Of a DNA stretch of 64,000 nt, positions 12,974 to 23,066 are shown piece by piece. Numbering within the stretch: position 1 is the stretch's first letter; each line of letters begins with the position of its first letter. A program made the position numbers and the translations under genes. This DNA comes from Brasenia schreberi (Eukaryota > Streptophyta > Magnoliopsida > Nymphaeales > Cabombaceae). Location of the stretch: contig JAYKKT010000089.1 in the NCBI GenBank assembly GCA_036023115.1, positions 11,380,001-11,444,000 on the forward strand, read 5' to 3'. The notes under the pieces were generated by a model that had not been told where the DNA came from, searched no databases, and saw nothing but the letters and a program-made list of their open reading frames with translations.

Positions 12974-12976
<3 letters not shown>
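9738..12976 (+). mobile_element. Nearly full-length RTE-clade LINE (copy A), 3.2 kb
   Basis: An apurinic-type endonuclease lies at about 10116-10860 (motifs GGDLNGHVG and TQHRLLVIDL). A reverse transcriptase follows at about 11500-12290 ([49 protein letters not shown]), and then the usual RTE C-terminal region to 12949. The element ends GCTTAGTTGTTGTTG next to a long AT microsatellite. A single long ORF is expected, but in-frame TGA codons interrupt it at 10218, 10677, 10980, 11379, 11628 and 12279, and a frameshift lies near 12390, so it is dead. The 5' boundary is set where similarity to known plant RTE leaders seems to start (after CCACC, about 9738); similarity to copy B is certain only from about 9777. 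Confidence 0.92.
10116..12949 (+). pseudogene. RTE LINE ORF: endonuclease plus reverse transcriptase, disabled
   Basis: The product nicked target DNA and reverse-transcribed LINE RNA at the nick. The longest uninterrupted pieces are 10368-10679 (endonuclease core), 11010-11381 (connector), 11736-12281 (reverse transcriptase with the FADD active site) and 12551-12949 (C-terminal part). All six internal stops in frame are TGA. At three of them another copy in this window retains the sense codon: TGG for the stops at 11379 and 11628, and CGA or AGA for the one at 12279. Transitions at TGG or CGA therefore explain the decay. The product is not expected to work. Confidence 0.9.
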
Positions 12977-13030
<54 letters not shown>

Positions 13031-13116
13031 ATATATATATATATATATATGTACATATGTATATACATATACATACATGTATATATATATATATACATAC
13101 ATATATATATATATAT

Positions 13117-13193
<77 letters not shown>
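12977..13193. repeat. (AT)n/(GA)n compound microsatellite
   Basis: About 190 bp of mostly AT dinucleotides with scattered GT and AC changes is followed by about 28 bp of (AG)n. It begins directly at the 3' end of LINE copy A. Tyr/Ile ORFs predicted here on both strands are artefacts of the repeat. Confidence 0.97.
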
Positions 13194-13196
<3 letters not shown>

Positions 13197-13229
13197 TAGC
13201 ATGCACACATGGTTAGATGTTTAAAAATG

Positions 13230-13410
13230 CAGTGATTTTGTCCAATCAATTTAATTGTATGGTTGAGATTCAAATCTCAAAAATAAAAAGGTATATTGAT
13301 ACTTTTCTCAAGTACATTTCCAAATGTATTTATTGCACTTGATATATATATATATATTTTTTAAATTTGAATCTCATCTGTCGATCAAATTATTGCGATC
13401 CTTAAGTATT
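13230..13410. repeat. Foldback repeat (GGTTGAGATT family)
   Basis: ATGGTTGAGATTCAAATCTC at about 13259 faces TTTGAATCTCATCTGTCGAT at about 13366, giving an inverted repeat around an AT-rich spacer. It resembles the clearer foldbacks at 55342-55517. No coding capacity. Confidence 0.5.
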
Positions 13411-14466
13411 TTTAAGCACGAATGAGTGCATGCATGGACTGGCCTGTTTCTCTCTATAGAGAGTCTTAAATACATAGTCTTTTGGTACATAATTTTGTAT
13501 AAACACCTCTACCATTTAATTTTTGAAATCTTTGAATTAAAAGTACTATTGTACTTTATAAAATATAAAATAATTCAAACATTTACCATTGATATCAAGA
13601 TGCCCTTTGTTTCTCTCTCTATATGTGTGTATGTGTTTATGTTTAAGAAATTTGGATCATGTTACATACATACTTGTGCATTTCATATTCTTTTTAAAGG
13701 CTATAAGTAAAATAATATTATCCTTTATATTTTTTAAACGCTCTTATAACTTTTTAAATACGCTTGAAACAATATATAATTATATATACAAAATTTATTT
13801 ACAGTTAAAATCAATAACAATATCATCATAAACACGTATTTATAACAAAACACTCATCAATCAATAATACACTTTTACTTTCAATATCAAGACGACTGTC
13901 ATCTCCAACCACCACTAGCATGCGGTAGAAGGCATGTCCCTCCTTTTGACCATCCGCGTGATTCCTTGGAATCAAAACAAACATACCGAGCAACACGCCT
14001 CCTTCAGGTCTGCAGGATAAACCAACCTCTAGAAACACACACATAGGTTCATGCTTTTACACATTATATTTACAAACCAAAACTCTTATATACATAAATT
14101 TGTGATTACCTCTTAATCACAATCCATATATCTTAACTATGATTTATCATATTGGTCTACATGTCTCTATTTAGGCATATGACATATGATATGATATGAA
14201 CTATTAAATGCAACTACATGACCAATGAAGTAGCCAATTAGCGCCCGACGGAGCCAATTAATTCGCCTCCTGATTCTCCTTCAAATCAAGCCCAAGAACC
14301 TCATATTTGGCAGCTTTTTTATTGGAAACCTTGAAACAAAAATGGGGTTTGTCGCCCCTGACTCACCCATGCTGTCGTAAGGAAATGCCTGTCACCCTCA
14401 TGCGGGTCTTTGGGTCTGGATTCGGCCCAATGCAGTTCCGATCCGATCCAGGTGCTACATCATTAT
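13411..14466. other. Intergenic, no gene recognised
   Basis: Short ORFs (13426-13831 plus, 13826-14044 minus) have no recognisable domain and lie in AT-rich sequence. I see no RNA gene or repeat boundary. Confidence 0.4.
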
Positions 14467-14745
14467 TCCACACGCAACCAGTGTTCTCTCTCTCTCTCTC
14501 TCATTAATTTATCTATTAGGTCATTCTTTGATTTGAAGAGCAGCAAAATCCAATGTAACTCTCAAGGTCAACGATTTGTATCATAATTCATGCTGACCAA
14601 CGCGCTCCTTTTCTCTTTAAGCATGCAAATTAAAACCGTCATGCTCAATGCTAAGTTCCGCGACCCTCCTTGTAGATATTTCTCCATTTCTATTTTGAAA
14701 CCCATTTCTTGAAATCAATGACTGCGATTCAAAGTTTCTCCCTGA
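14467..14745 (+). pseudogene. Relic of a duplicated DUF26 gene: 5' flank plus first codons only
   Basis: From CCACACGCAACCAGTG to the ninth codon this segment matches the 5' flank and start of the DUF26 gene at 15515-15860. Shared blocks include the CT repeat, TCATGCTCAATGCTAAGTTCC, TCTATTTTGAAACCCAT and the ATG followed by ACTGC. The relic ATG is at 14718 and reads MTAIQSFSLS, then VGTLYKYT and a stop. The rest of the gene is absent. Conservation of the MTAIQSFSL codons supports the start chosen for the downstream gene. Confidence 0.85.
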
Positions 14746-15514
14746 GTGTTGGAACACTCTATAAGTATACATAGTTCTCATGCCTCATTTTCAAACTTAA
14801 GATTGATGAGAATACATGAGATTTTTAAAGAAAAAAAGTTGGTCTTGAAGAGAATGAATAAACATACAAGAGGAGCAAAAGAAGTTGAGAGGATCTAAAG
14901 ACATCTAAACTATAATTTTTTTTAAAATATAAATTTTGAAACTTATTTGTATCATACAATATAGTGCTTATTATAACATATCATATGATATGCTTTGATA
15001 CAGTATGATAAGTGTATTTTTCAATAAAAATACTTGAATCATATCAGTTTAGGTACCGATACATGTATCTTGTCATACTTGATCTAAGAATCTCATATGA
15101 TTTTTATAATATGGATAAAATATGAACACCACAAATTCAATATATATATATATATATATATACACATTGTAATTGGATTTGAGAATCTGATATCCGTCCA
15201 AAATTAGGTACTCAATTATATGTATGACTGAACAAAAGTCAGATCAAACTGTGACGAGTCTTATCTAGGCCAAAGCCGAACACCTCATTCACATTCTTGG
15301 CTGGACTGTGCTTTTACGCGGATTTAGTTGGTGGAGGCTCTACCCCACGCTGTGTCTCTTCCTTAAAGCGGCAGATACACAAACATTTTCCTTATCCTCC
15401 CAATGGTATGTTTTTTTCAAACATTTCACTTTCTTCAAACCCTCTCTTTCTCGATGTGGACGGAGGTCATTCTATCATTCAATTTCTCAGTTCGGATATT
15501 AGCAAATAAATATT
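14746..15514. other. Spacer between DUF26 relic and intact DUF26 gene
   Basis: AT-rich, with a short (AT)n tract near 15141-15162. Overlapping ORFs at 15297-15606 carry no recognised domain. If the relic and gene came from a tandem duplication, this spacer contains whatever replaced the body of the first copy. Confidence 0.4.
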
Positions 15515-15829
15515 CCACACGCAACCAGTGCTCTCCTCTCTCTCTCTCTCTCTCCCCCAAGAAGTCAATCTTTAACTTCAAAAGACGTACATCTCTCTCT
15601 AATTAATTTTATCTATTGAGTCATTGAACTTTGATTTCAAAAGTCGCAAAATCCGATGGAACTCTGATGGTCAACGGTTCTTTATCTTATTGTGTCATCA
15701 TCGATCGATCTAACGTGTTCCTTTTCTCCTTAATTAGCATGCACATCTCGTCATGCTCAATGCTAAGTTCCACGACCCTCCTTGTTGATCTTTCTTCTAT
15801 TCTATTTTGAAACCCATATCTTCAAATCA

Positions 15830-17724
15830 ATGACTGCAATCCAAAGTTTCTCTCTAGAGAAAATGGTGCTCCCGCTTGCTATCGTTATGGTAACAGCCAT
15901 GGTGACTGGCAAAGCTACGGTTGATAATAGCCTTCTTCCTTTTGGTGTATGCAAAACAGACTATGGTGAACCGACCACCGCCTTCAAGCAGAGCTTAAGC
16001 ATCCTCTTTGACTCCCTTGTCTCCAACGCATCTCGAACCGGATTCGCGACCGGCAGCATCGGCCGCAAGCCTGATCAGGCCTACGGCCTCTTGATGTGCT
16101 ACGGCGATGCTTCGGTCGGCGAGTGCAAACAGTGCGTCTCAAACGCCTACGCTGAATCCCCTTGTGGGACTTCAGTCACGTGGTTCGAACACTGCATGGT
16201 GCTGTACGCGCGTACCAACTTCACAGGGATCGTCGACACCGCTAGGACAGCTGGGTGGTCGCGGGACAGTGTGTCCGACCCAGTCCTCTTCGACCAGAAA
16301 GTGAGGTCGCTCATATACAACCTCACCTCGAAGGTGACGGCCAACGAGTCGCGAGGGATGATGTTTGCGTATGGAGACGTCCCGTTCAAGGGGGATCTGA
16401 CGATACATGGGTTGGCGCAGTGCACTAGGGACATCTCTCTCAACGATTGTAGTTCGTGTTTGGCCAACCTGACTTCAGAGCCCCAAATAGGGGAGTGCTG
16501 CAGCGGGAGACCAGACGTGTTCATGGCCACGCAAAGCTGCATCATCAGATACCGAGTGCCGCAGTTGCCCCCATCAAGTTCAACTTCTCCGGCGACAGGT
16601 GAGTTGTGTTTGAATGCTCTCTCTCTATGCAGTCCTAACTGAACACCACTCCTAGTCCCCTCTTCAGACATCTCTTCGGTTTCAATTTACGGATAGAATT
16701 GAGCTTCACACACAGCTTCTAAAGTAGTTTCTAGAAAAACACTTTTGAATTTAGAATTTTAAACTCTTGATTTTTTTATATAAATATAGATAAATGATGG
16801 AAAGATAGATATGGATAAGGGAGACAGGAAAAGTCCATATTTTCTCGCCATATCGATGAATAGCTTAAGATATATGTTGATTTTAAAAGAAAAAATATGT
16901 ATATTTTTCCAGGTCTTATATAGAGAGTCTCAACTTAATAATAGTGTTTGATAAGTAAACTTATACAAATATTTTCACATTTTCACATTTTCACTGGTTC
17001 GATCACTAAAATCGATGGAAGAAATTGAAATCACTTTATATTTAATATAATGTGTGTCTTAAATGCAAGTACACATGTACAATAAGACATTTTATTGGAA
17101 TCTCTAAGTCGATCTCAAAAATAATGTTTGTGCAAGATTATACACCAAACAATGTTATGCAACTAAGTCTCTCTCTCTCTCTCTCGTTATATATATACTT
17201 TTGAACTCAACAACCTACTCAAATAGACGGATAATCTTTTTAAAATATATATAAACATAAATCATATTAGAATCATCCACGTATATAAATATATAGAGAA
17301 AGAGAGAGGGAGAGAGAAAAAACTAAATCCTACAATATCTACCGTATGTAAACTCATGCATTCACTTTTGCTTTTTTTAAGATATGAATATAATAATATT
17401 ATCTATTACTTTTTAAATGTCCTAAAAAAGAAATATATAGAAAGAAGGGATGTGTGTTTGTGTGCACAAATACATGTGTATCTTTATTTACTTATATTTC
17501 CTACAAATTACCATGACTTTCCACGAGATCCATGAGATGATGAGATATTACACTATTAATATCTGCTCGATATTTCTCCTATGAATTCGATACATGAAGG
17601 TAAATCTAACGGTTCAGCATGCTTTTTCTCTTTTTCCCCAGCAAGCTGCAGAAACCTGTTCAGAGATGCAGTTCTCATAGTCATTACCTCAAGCATTGTT
17701 GCTGCAGCAGCATTACATCTATGA
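15830..17724 (+). CDS. Cysteine-rich repeat secretory protein with two DUF26 domains and a hydrophobic tail
   Basis: DUF26 (Gnk2-homologous) proteins are secreted or membrane-anchored plant proteins; relatives act in antifungal defence, as receptor kinase ectodomains, or at plasmodesmata. Two exons are inferred: 15830-16598 and 17642-17724, with donor ACAG|GTGAGT and acceptor TTTTTCCCCAG, giving 283 residues. A signal peptide occupies about residues 12-28 (MVLPLAIVMVTAMVTG). The first DUF26 motif is C90-x8-C99-x2-C102 and the second C198-x8-C207-x2-C210. After a Pro/Ser/Thr linker, exon 2 adds SCRNLFRDAVLIVITSSIVA and then AAALHL before the stop. That hydrophobic end with no cytoplasmic tail suggests a GPI-anchor signal or a C-terminal membrane anchor. 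Unspliced, the ORF would end at 16642 without it. The start at 15830 is conserved in the upstream relic; 15863 is an alternative. Confidence 0.88.
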
Positions 17725-18070
17725 TCCCTTCTCTCGTCGTCGTTTCATGTGTTGAATCTAGTGGTACCATCAGACTTTTGTAATATTTCATTCATTTTAG
17801 AAATTGAGGGCAGAGGCTTGGTGAGAATAAAACCAGCTGATTGGTGGGCTTTCTCTATATGCAACTCTTCTATTTTTTTTATAAAGAGACCAAAGCAAGA
17901 TGCACGCCTTTGGTGTCGAACTCATGACCCTTAACATGTGAGTCAACCCCCTAGACATTTGAGATCTTGCCCTTTGTGCAACTTGATCTTAAAGGGAAGT
18001 GTGGGAAAAGCAAAGGGAAAAATAAAACAATGGCTCCTTCATATGAGTGAGCATTATTATCTGGTGTTAA
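17725..18070. other. Intergenic, includes a minus-strand SINE-like repeat
   Basis: No gene is seen after the DUF26 stop. On the minus strand at about 17875-17975 there is a tRNA-like B box (ATGAGTTCGACACC), followed by GGCGTGCATCTTGCTTTGGT and an A-rich tail, as in the other SINE-like copies of this window. Confidence 0.5.
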
Positions 18071-18260
18071 CGGAATAATACTGAATCGAACCGAACCGAA
18101 GTTTCTTATTTGGTTCGATGTGGTTCTCAAGTAAAATCAGTTAACTGAAAGACTGAACGAACCAACAAGCTCAAATCGGTTCGGTGTTGGTTTGAATTTT
18201 CAACATTATTTTGGTTTTCGGTTTGTTCGGTCCGGTTCGGTTCGTTTAGTGAAATGAGCT
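18071..18260. repeat. GAACC/GGTTC-rich repeat block
   Basis: The block opens with CGAACCGAACCGAA and closes with GGTCCGGTTCGGTTCG, so its two ends are inverted copies of the same motif, with more GGTTCGGT units between. It is a degenerate repeat or transposon terminus; I cannot assign a family. Confidence 0.5.
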
Positions 18261-18734
18261 GACTGATGCATATACCTACTTTCACTCATCGGATCGTACA
18301 TAATAGGATTCACACTCAGAGTAGAAAAATCCTGAAAAAAAATCAAACTCGTTTTGGTAAATAAATTTTATTTTCCTAGTCAGGTTTAGATTGAAAATGA
18401 GAAAAAGGATTCTCATTCATGGCCGGGTACAGAAATTGAAACTCACATGTGATCGTTAATTAAATCCTATTTTGGTTATTGAGTCCATGTGATTGGACTC
18501 GGAATTGGGTTCGAATTCAGATGTGAATCTAATCCATTATCACAAATCTTTTTAGTAGAGTAGTCTCAGACTAAAGTGAGAAGAGAAAATGTATCAAAAT
18601 CCTTCCATTTTTCCTATGAAATGAGAAAACGTACTAAATGCAGGAACCAAGTCATCTTGTTTGGCATGGTATACTTAATAAAAGCAGGTTTCAAACGTAC
18701 TCAATACACACATGTGTGTGTATGTGCGTGTATG

Positions 18735-18735
<1 letters not shown>

Positions 18736-18822
<87 letters not shown>
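18736..18822. repeat. (AT)n microsatellite
   Basis: An uninterrupted AT run of about 85 bp flanked by TGTGTG and CACATACA runs. The Tyr/Ile ORFs here are artefacts. Confidence 0.97.
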
Positions 18823-18825
<3 letters not shown>

Positions 18826-18959
18826 TTATACACATACATATACGCATAATGAGGCCCCACTTGCACTCATGCACACTTGCTCGAGCATGTATATATACTC
18901 AAGTCACAAATAGTGCATACACTTGCAACCATGCCCAAACACATGTGCATGTGCTCGCA

Positions 18960-19680
18960 CAGCTACACCTAGACAGAACCTGTTCCAAACCGGTCCAACA
19001 ATTCCAACCAGGTCAGGAACTAGCCAGAACCAGACAAAAAACCAGGACCACCAAGTTCAGTTCTGGTTCGTCCTTCCATAGAATTTAAACCAGGCCAAAA
19101 CCAGAACTAGCGGTTTCAAACCACGAGTTCCGTATATTTACCAGTTCTGGACGGTTTAAGCCTCATACACGAATACATACCAAAGCCTACGGATTCACAC
19201 CGTTGTACAAGCATGCACAAACATTGTGAGGCACGCATGCACATCCTATCCCATCCAAATTTACCAGCACCAGCATGAACTCGTCGTATATATAACTAGA
19301 AGTTCCTGGTTTTAACACGGCTGGCATGTTGAACTGGACCTGAGCCAGTTCCTGAAACCAGCCGAAACTGGAACCCAAGCCAGAACCATGACTGAACACC
19401 ACCCTGCTCTTGTGCCCTGCTTGGTTTAAGTTCCACCTTAACAAGGAACCGGAACTGGAACCTGAACATAAACCAACAGTTTGGAATCGAGGTTCAGATC
19501 CTAATTTGATTGTCGCTCCAAAACCAACCTCAACTGGATGAAGCTTTTTATATGAAACTGGGACCAAACTAGACCAGAGCTAGAACCATCATGGAACTGG
19601 ACCCATATGGAGACTGGTTCAATTACCCTTCCAGATTTGGGTTGAAGCAATCTGGTTTATACAGAGTTAAGCATCCAACT
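18960..19680. repeat. CCAGAACC/GGTTCTGG-rich low-complexity region
   Basis: About 700 bp in which GAACC, CCAGG, GGTTC and close variants recur every 10-25 bases on both strands. A 126-codon minus ORF (19187-19567) follows from this bias and has no recognisable domain. It looks like an old satellite-like or transposon-internal repeat. Confidence 0.5.
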
Positions 19681-19694
19681 ATCGGGGTGGAAAG

Positions 19695-19998
19695 ATTGTT
19701 ATATAATAAGGTTATTAGAAACAAATTGAGAGTGACACTAAATAAAATGAGTTAAAATTGTTTAAGATAGTTTAGATATATAGCAAGACGATCACAGGAA
19801 GCTTTGGTAAGAAGTTACAAGAAGCTAGGTTGTGAGAATATTAAAAGAGAAAGACTACAAAAGTATTGGAAGGAAATAATAAAAACTAATCTAGCTTATA
19901 TTAAATTAAATGATAGCATGCCATATGATCAGGCTCTACGGAAACAAAGAATTCATGTAACCGACCCTATCTAGTATGAGAAAAAACTTAGTTGTTGT
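19695..19998 (+). mobile_element. 3' fragment of RTE LINE (copy D)
   Basis: It starts with AAGGTTATTAGAAACAAATT and ends with CTTAGTTGTTG, matching the last 300 bp of LINE copy A (12670-12976). This is a 5'-truncated insertion with stops and a deletion. No clear target duplication was found. Confidence 0.85.
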
Positions 19999-20370
19999 AT
20001 CTCCAGAAAGACCACCTACCATGATTTCGACACGAAATCATTAATATGCTTTAGTAAGGTTTACCAAGCATTCAATGCTGAGTTTCGTCATCCAATTTAG
20101 TAACCTTAAGCAGTATTTGCTTATGCTATCAAGAAAGAGAGAAAAGATACCTTTGCACACATGGGGTTCTTTAAAATCTTCAAGGCAAACCTAAGTGAAG
20201 ATGCTAAGGGTAAATTAGTAAATTTGTGGTATCAAGAAATATTTAATTTTGCCTCCATCTATATATTGTGATTGAATTGATGCCCTTGGCATTGTGCCTC
20301 CGTTCAACTTGTATGCAAACTCCACAGATCCTGTTTCTCTCTGTGTGGAGAAAGGGAGGAGAAGGCAATT

Positions 20371-21258
20371 ATGATTAACATCCGGAGATCGTGTTTGGAT
20401 TCGGCGAAAAACACGATTTTCGGCTGCTTAGGCCTCGGAAACACAGGTGCACCTACTAATCCACCTCAAGATAAGAGGAAGGATGTAAATGATATTGCTA
20501 CTCGCAATGAGCCGCAGAAGCGTAGCCCGGACAAGCCAACCGGCACCGATGAAGTTGAACGAAGCATTGCAGATCGAGAGATCACTGAGCCACAGGTCAA
20601 TGAGGAGAGCTCAGTCAACGTGCCCAATTCTTCCTCCAGCACCGATGAATTCAAACCAAGCATAACGAATCGAGAGTTCACCGTGCAATTGGTCAATGAG
20701 GAGAGCCCGGTGATCGTGCCCAATTCTTCAATGACGGAGGCGGTGTTGGAACCCGGAATTCCAGATCTTCATCTAGCAAAAAATGATACCGACCAGAGCC
20801 CAGCCATGACTGTAGATCGAGATCAATTGCCTGAATTTGATGCTACCACTAATCAAATTGTCCAAGAAGTCGAAGTTCTCGACCCATTACCAGTTACTGA
20901 TGAACCTGGATCTGTATTGAAGTCGGATCCAGGTCCAATTGTAGATGCAACCAAGGAGAAGATTGTATTTGATGCTAACAAAGATTACAGTACCATGGAA
21001 CAACTATATGCCCTTGCACCGGCGGCAGAGGAAGGAGAGGATCCTGTGGCAGTGACCGAAGCTGCCTCCAGAGCTCTCGATATCGAACACCCGGGTCTGC
21101 AGATCATACCCAAGGTATACTTCTGATGCTACATGATTTCCATTGCTACCTGTAGATGAGCAAGTTCTTAGATGGGCTCCATGTTCTACCAGGAAGAGGA
21201 CTCAGCCGAACCTGTCGCGCCGTCAGTTGATTCGGGGCCAGGAGGTCAAGTGAATTGA
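20371..21258 (+). CDS. Unrecognised acidic, repeat-containing protein
   Basis: I do not recognise a family. The first exon (20371-21114) encodes 248 residues: a basic, Cys-containing start (MINIRRSCLDSAKNTIFGCL), then a long hydrophilic, Asp/Glu/Pro/Ser-rich and probably disordered body. Residues about 58-88 and 91-120 are two copies of one unit sharing REI/REF, VNEESxV and VPNSS. A donor AAG|GTATAC and acceptor TTCTTAG would join a second exon (21172-21258) encoding MGSMFYQEEDSAEP and ending GGQVN, for 276 residues in total. The intron would be only 57 bases, short for a plant. Unspliced, three more codons give a stop at 21126. Base composition and length make a real gene likely. Confidence 0.62.
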
Positions 21259-21880
21259 GCCTGATTGCTGCCTGATCACGGACGCTGGTTGTTGTTTGGT
21301 TTGCTTTGCTTTGCTAGGTTCAGAGGAGAACGTTCGGTGAAGCCAAGCTTTGACTCACAGGTTCCATTAGTTGGCATAGAGAAGCCATCCCTTGATTAGA
21401 GAACCCGCACGTGCTGCCTACCATTCTAAAGCTACCAATCGTGTTGCCTAAGGGTCTAGCTTGGTGAACCGTATATTTCTACGTATTCCATTAATGCCGC
21501 CGTATTTTTCCAAAATAAACAGTATTTTTGCTGCTTTGCATTTGTTTTGAATTTCTCTTGGTTGCATGCGCACTGTTTGCCATTCATGAGTAGAATCCAA
21601 TCAACTCGTGCAATTTTCATAAGTCTTATCCTTCATGGTTTTGAATGTCTTGTAAATGAACCAAGTCACTCGGTGGCTCGGCATGGTTCGGCTCATTCAT
21701 GTTCAATTCGTTAAACCGTATGAGCTGAACATGAGCTTTGTCAGTTCAGCTCATCAAAATTAAACTGATCTTTTTTAAAAAAATTACATATTCATACTGC
21801 TAAGATCATTCTATTAGTATATTTAATGCAAATGAATGTCCATAATTTGTTTTATCACAAAAAAAGGACTTAAGGCGCAC
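21259..21880. other. Intergenic / 3' flank of the acidic protein gene
   Basis: No gene. A GGCTCGGCATGGTTCGGCTC block at about 21675-21760 resembles the GGTTC-rich repeats at 18.1 kb. Confidence 0.4.
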
Positions 21881-21882
21881 TC

Positions 21883-22010
21883 AGGGTGTTAGCCGACCTA
21901 GTGGTGCTCTCGACTCCACCAGACAGTGGTTGTGAGTTCGATACTCAGGGTGTGCATGAGTGGCTTAGAACTCTCCACTGTTAACAAAGAAAAAGGTGTG
22001 AAATTGCAAA
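21883..22010 (+). repeat. tRNA-derived SINE-like repeat
   Basis: TAGCCGACCTAGTGGTGCTC resembles a tRNA A box and GTGAGTTCGATACTC a B box, about 40 bases apart. GTGCATGAGTGGCTTAGAAC and an A-rich end follow, matching the order seen at 22640-22765. Confidence 0.55.
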
Positions 22011-22635
22011 GTCACTTGAATGAACCTACATATGGAGTCTGCTATTCATACAATTGTCAAGAGAGAAACATGTATTTGGAACCATATTTTTCCCATCCTT
22101 CAATTTAAGAATCTATGATTATTTAGTATAGATAAAAGAGTGAAAGCAGATTAAAGAAAGAGGAGAGAAAACAAATATCTAGAGCGCCGATAAGGATAGG
22201 GCAACAATAGGAAAAATTGGATCATGCGCACTATCCACATGCTTACTCATGCCCACTCCATACATTTTGATGGTACCAAAATAATTTTAAATTTTTTTAA
22301 AGTTTCTAAAAAGTATGTAAAATAATATTATTATATTTATGTCTCCAAAAAGTAACGATCATGCATGAGTAAACAATATCAGTAGTGGGCATGATCCAAT
22401 CATGTACAACAATAGTTAGTGATGAGCATGATCCAATAACATGACTACTATGTTAGTTTGCTAAGTATCTTGTGATTTTATAATATAGAAAACTTGGAAT
22501 GAAAAGAGATTAGAAACAAATTTCAATGCTTAAATTTTTAGTTTTGCTAATAGTTGTTGGCAAACCTCTTTCCAAATCTACCAAGCTTGCTATTAGAAAG
22601 GTCATGCTTGTACTAAAACTTATTATTCTCCTTTA

Positions 22636-22765
22636 TGTAACATAGCAGGTGGTTTAGTTTAGGCACCCGGGCTCCGCTTTGGGTCGATCACGAGATGCAG
22701 GTCATGCGTTCGATTCACAAGAAGTGCATATCTGGCTTCGGCCCCCAGTGTAAAAAAAAAAAGAA
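22636..22765 (+). repeat. tRNA-derived SINE-like repeat, best copy
   Basis: A box region GCACCCGGGCTCCGC, B box CATGCGTTCGATTC, then GTGCATATCTGGCTTCGGCC, CCCAGTGT and a poly(A) tract. This is the arrangement of a short tRNA-derived SINE transcribed by RNA polymerase III. Seven or more similar copies are scattered in the window. Confidence 0.6.
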
Positions 22766-23066
22766 ATTATATAGTAGGCATAATACATACATACATACAT
22801 ATATCCGTATGTTATTTCTGGATTCTGGTCGACCCAAACCCCATCCTGTCGGGTCTGAGTTTTTCAAAAAAAGGCCGAGAGGAAAAAGGTTCGGGTCAGG
22901 TTGACTGCTTTTGACTCAGAACCCGAAGTGATCCGACACGAAACCGAGCCGTTGTCCGTCTGTCCTGAGAGAGGGGACCGGCATCCGGCAGCCGAAAGTC
23001 CGAATGCGGCTGCAGCCGTGTTTGGGCCCCTCTCTCTCTCACACACACACGCTTACAGCCATAGCG

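Noticed and set aside
12911..13224. Six overlapping Tyr/Ile-rich ORFs on both strands
   Set aside because: They are readings of the (AT)n/(AG)n microsatellite, which lacks stops in several frames.
16147..16671. 174-codon antisense ORF opposite the DUF26 gene
   Set aside because: It mirrors the GC-rich DUF26 exon, has no domain, and conserved Cys motifs are on the plus strand.
20371..20723. Direct repeats as a CRISPR array
   Set aside because: The repeats are coding, diverged and only two; the sequence is plant nuclear DNA.
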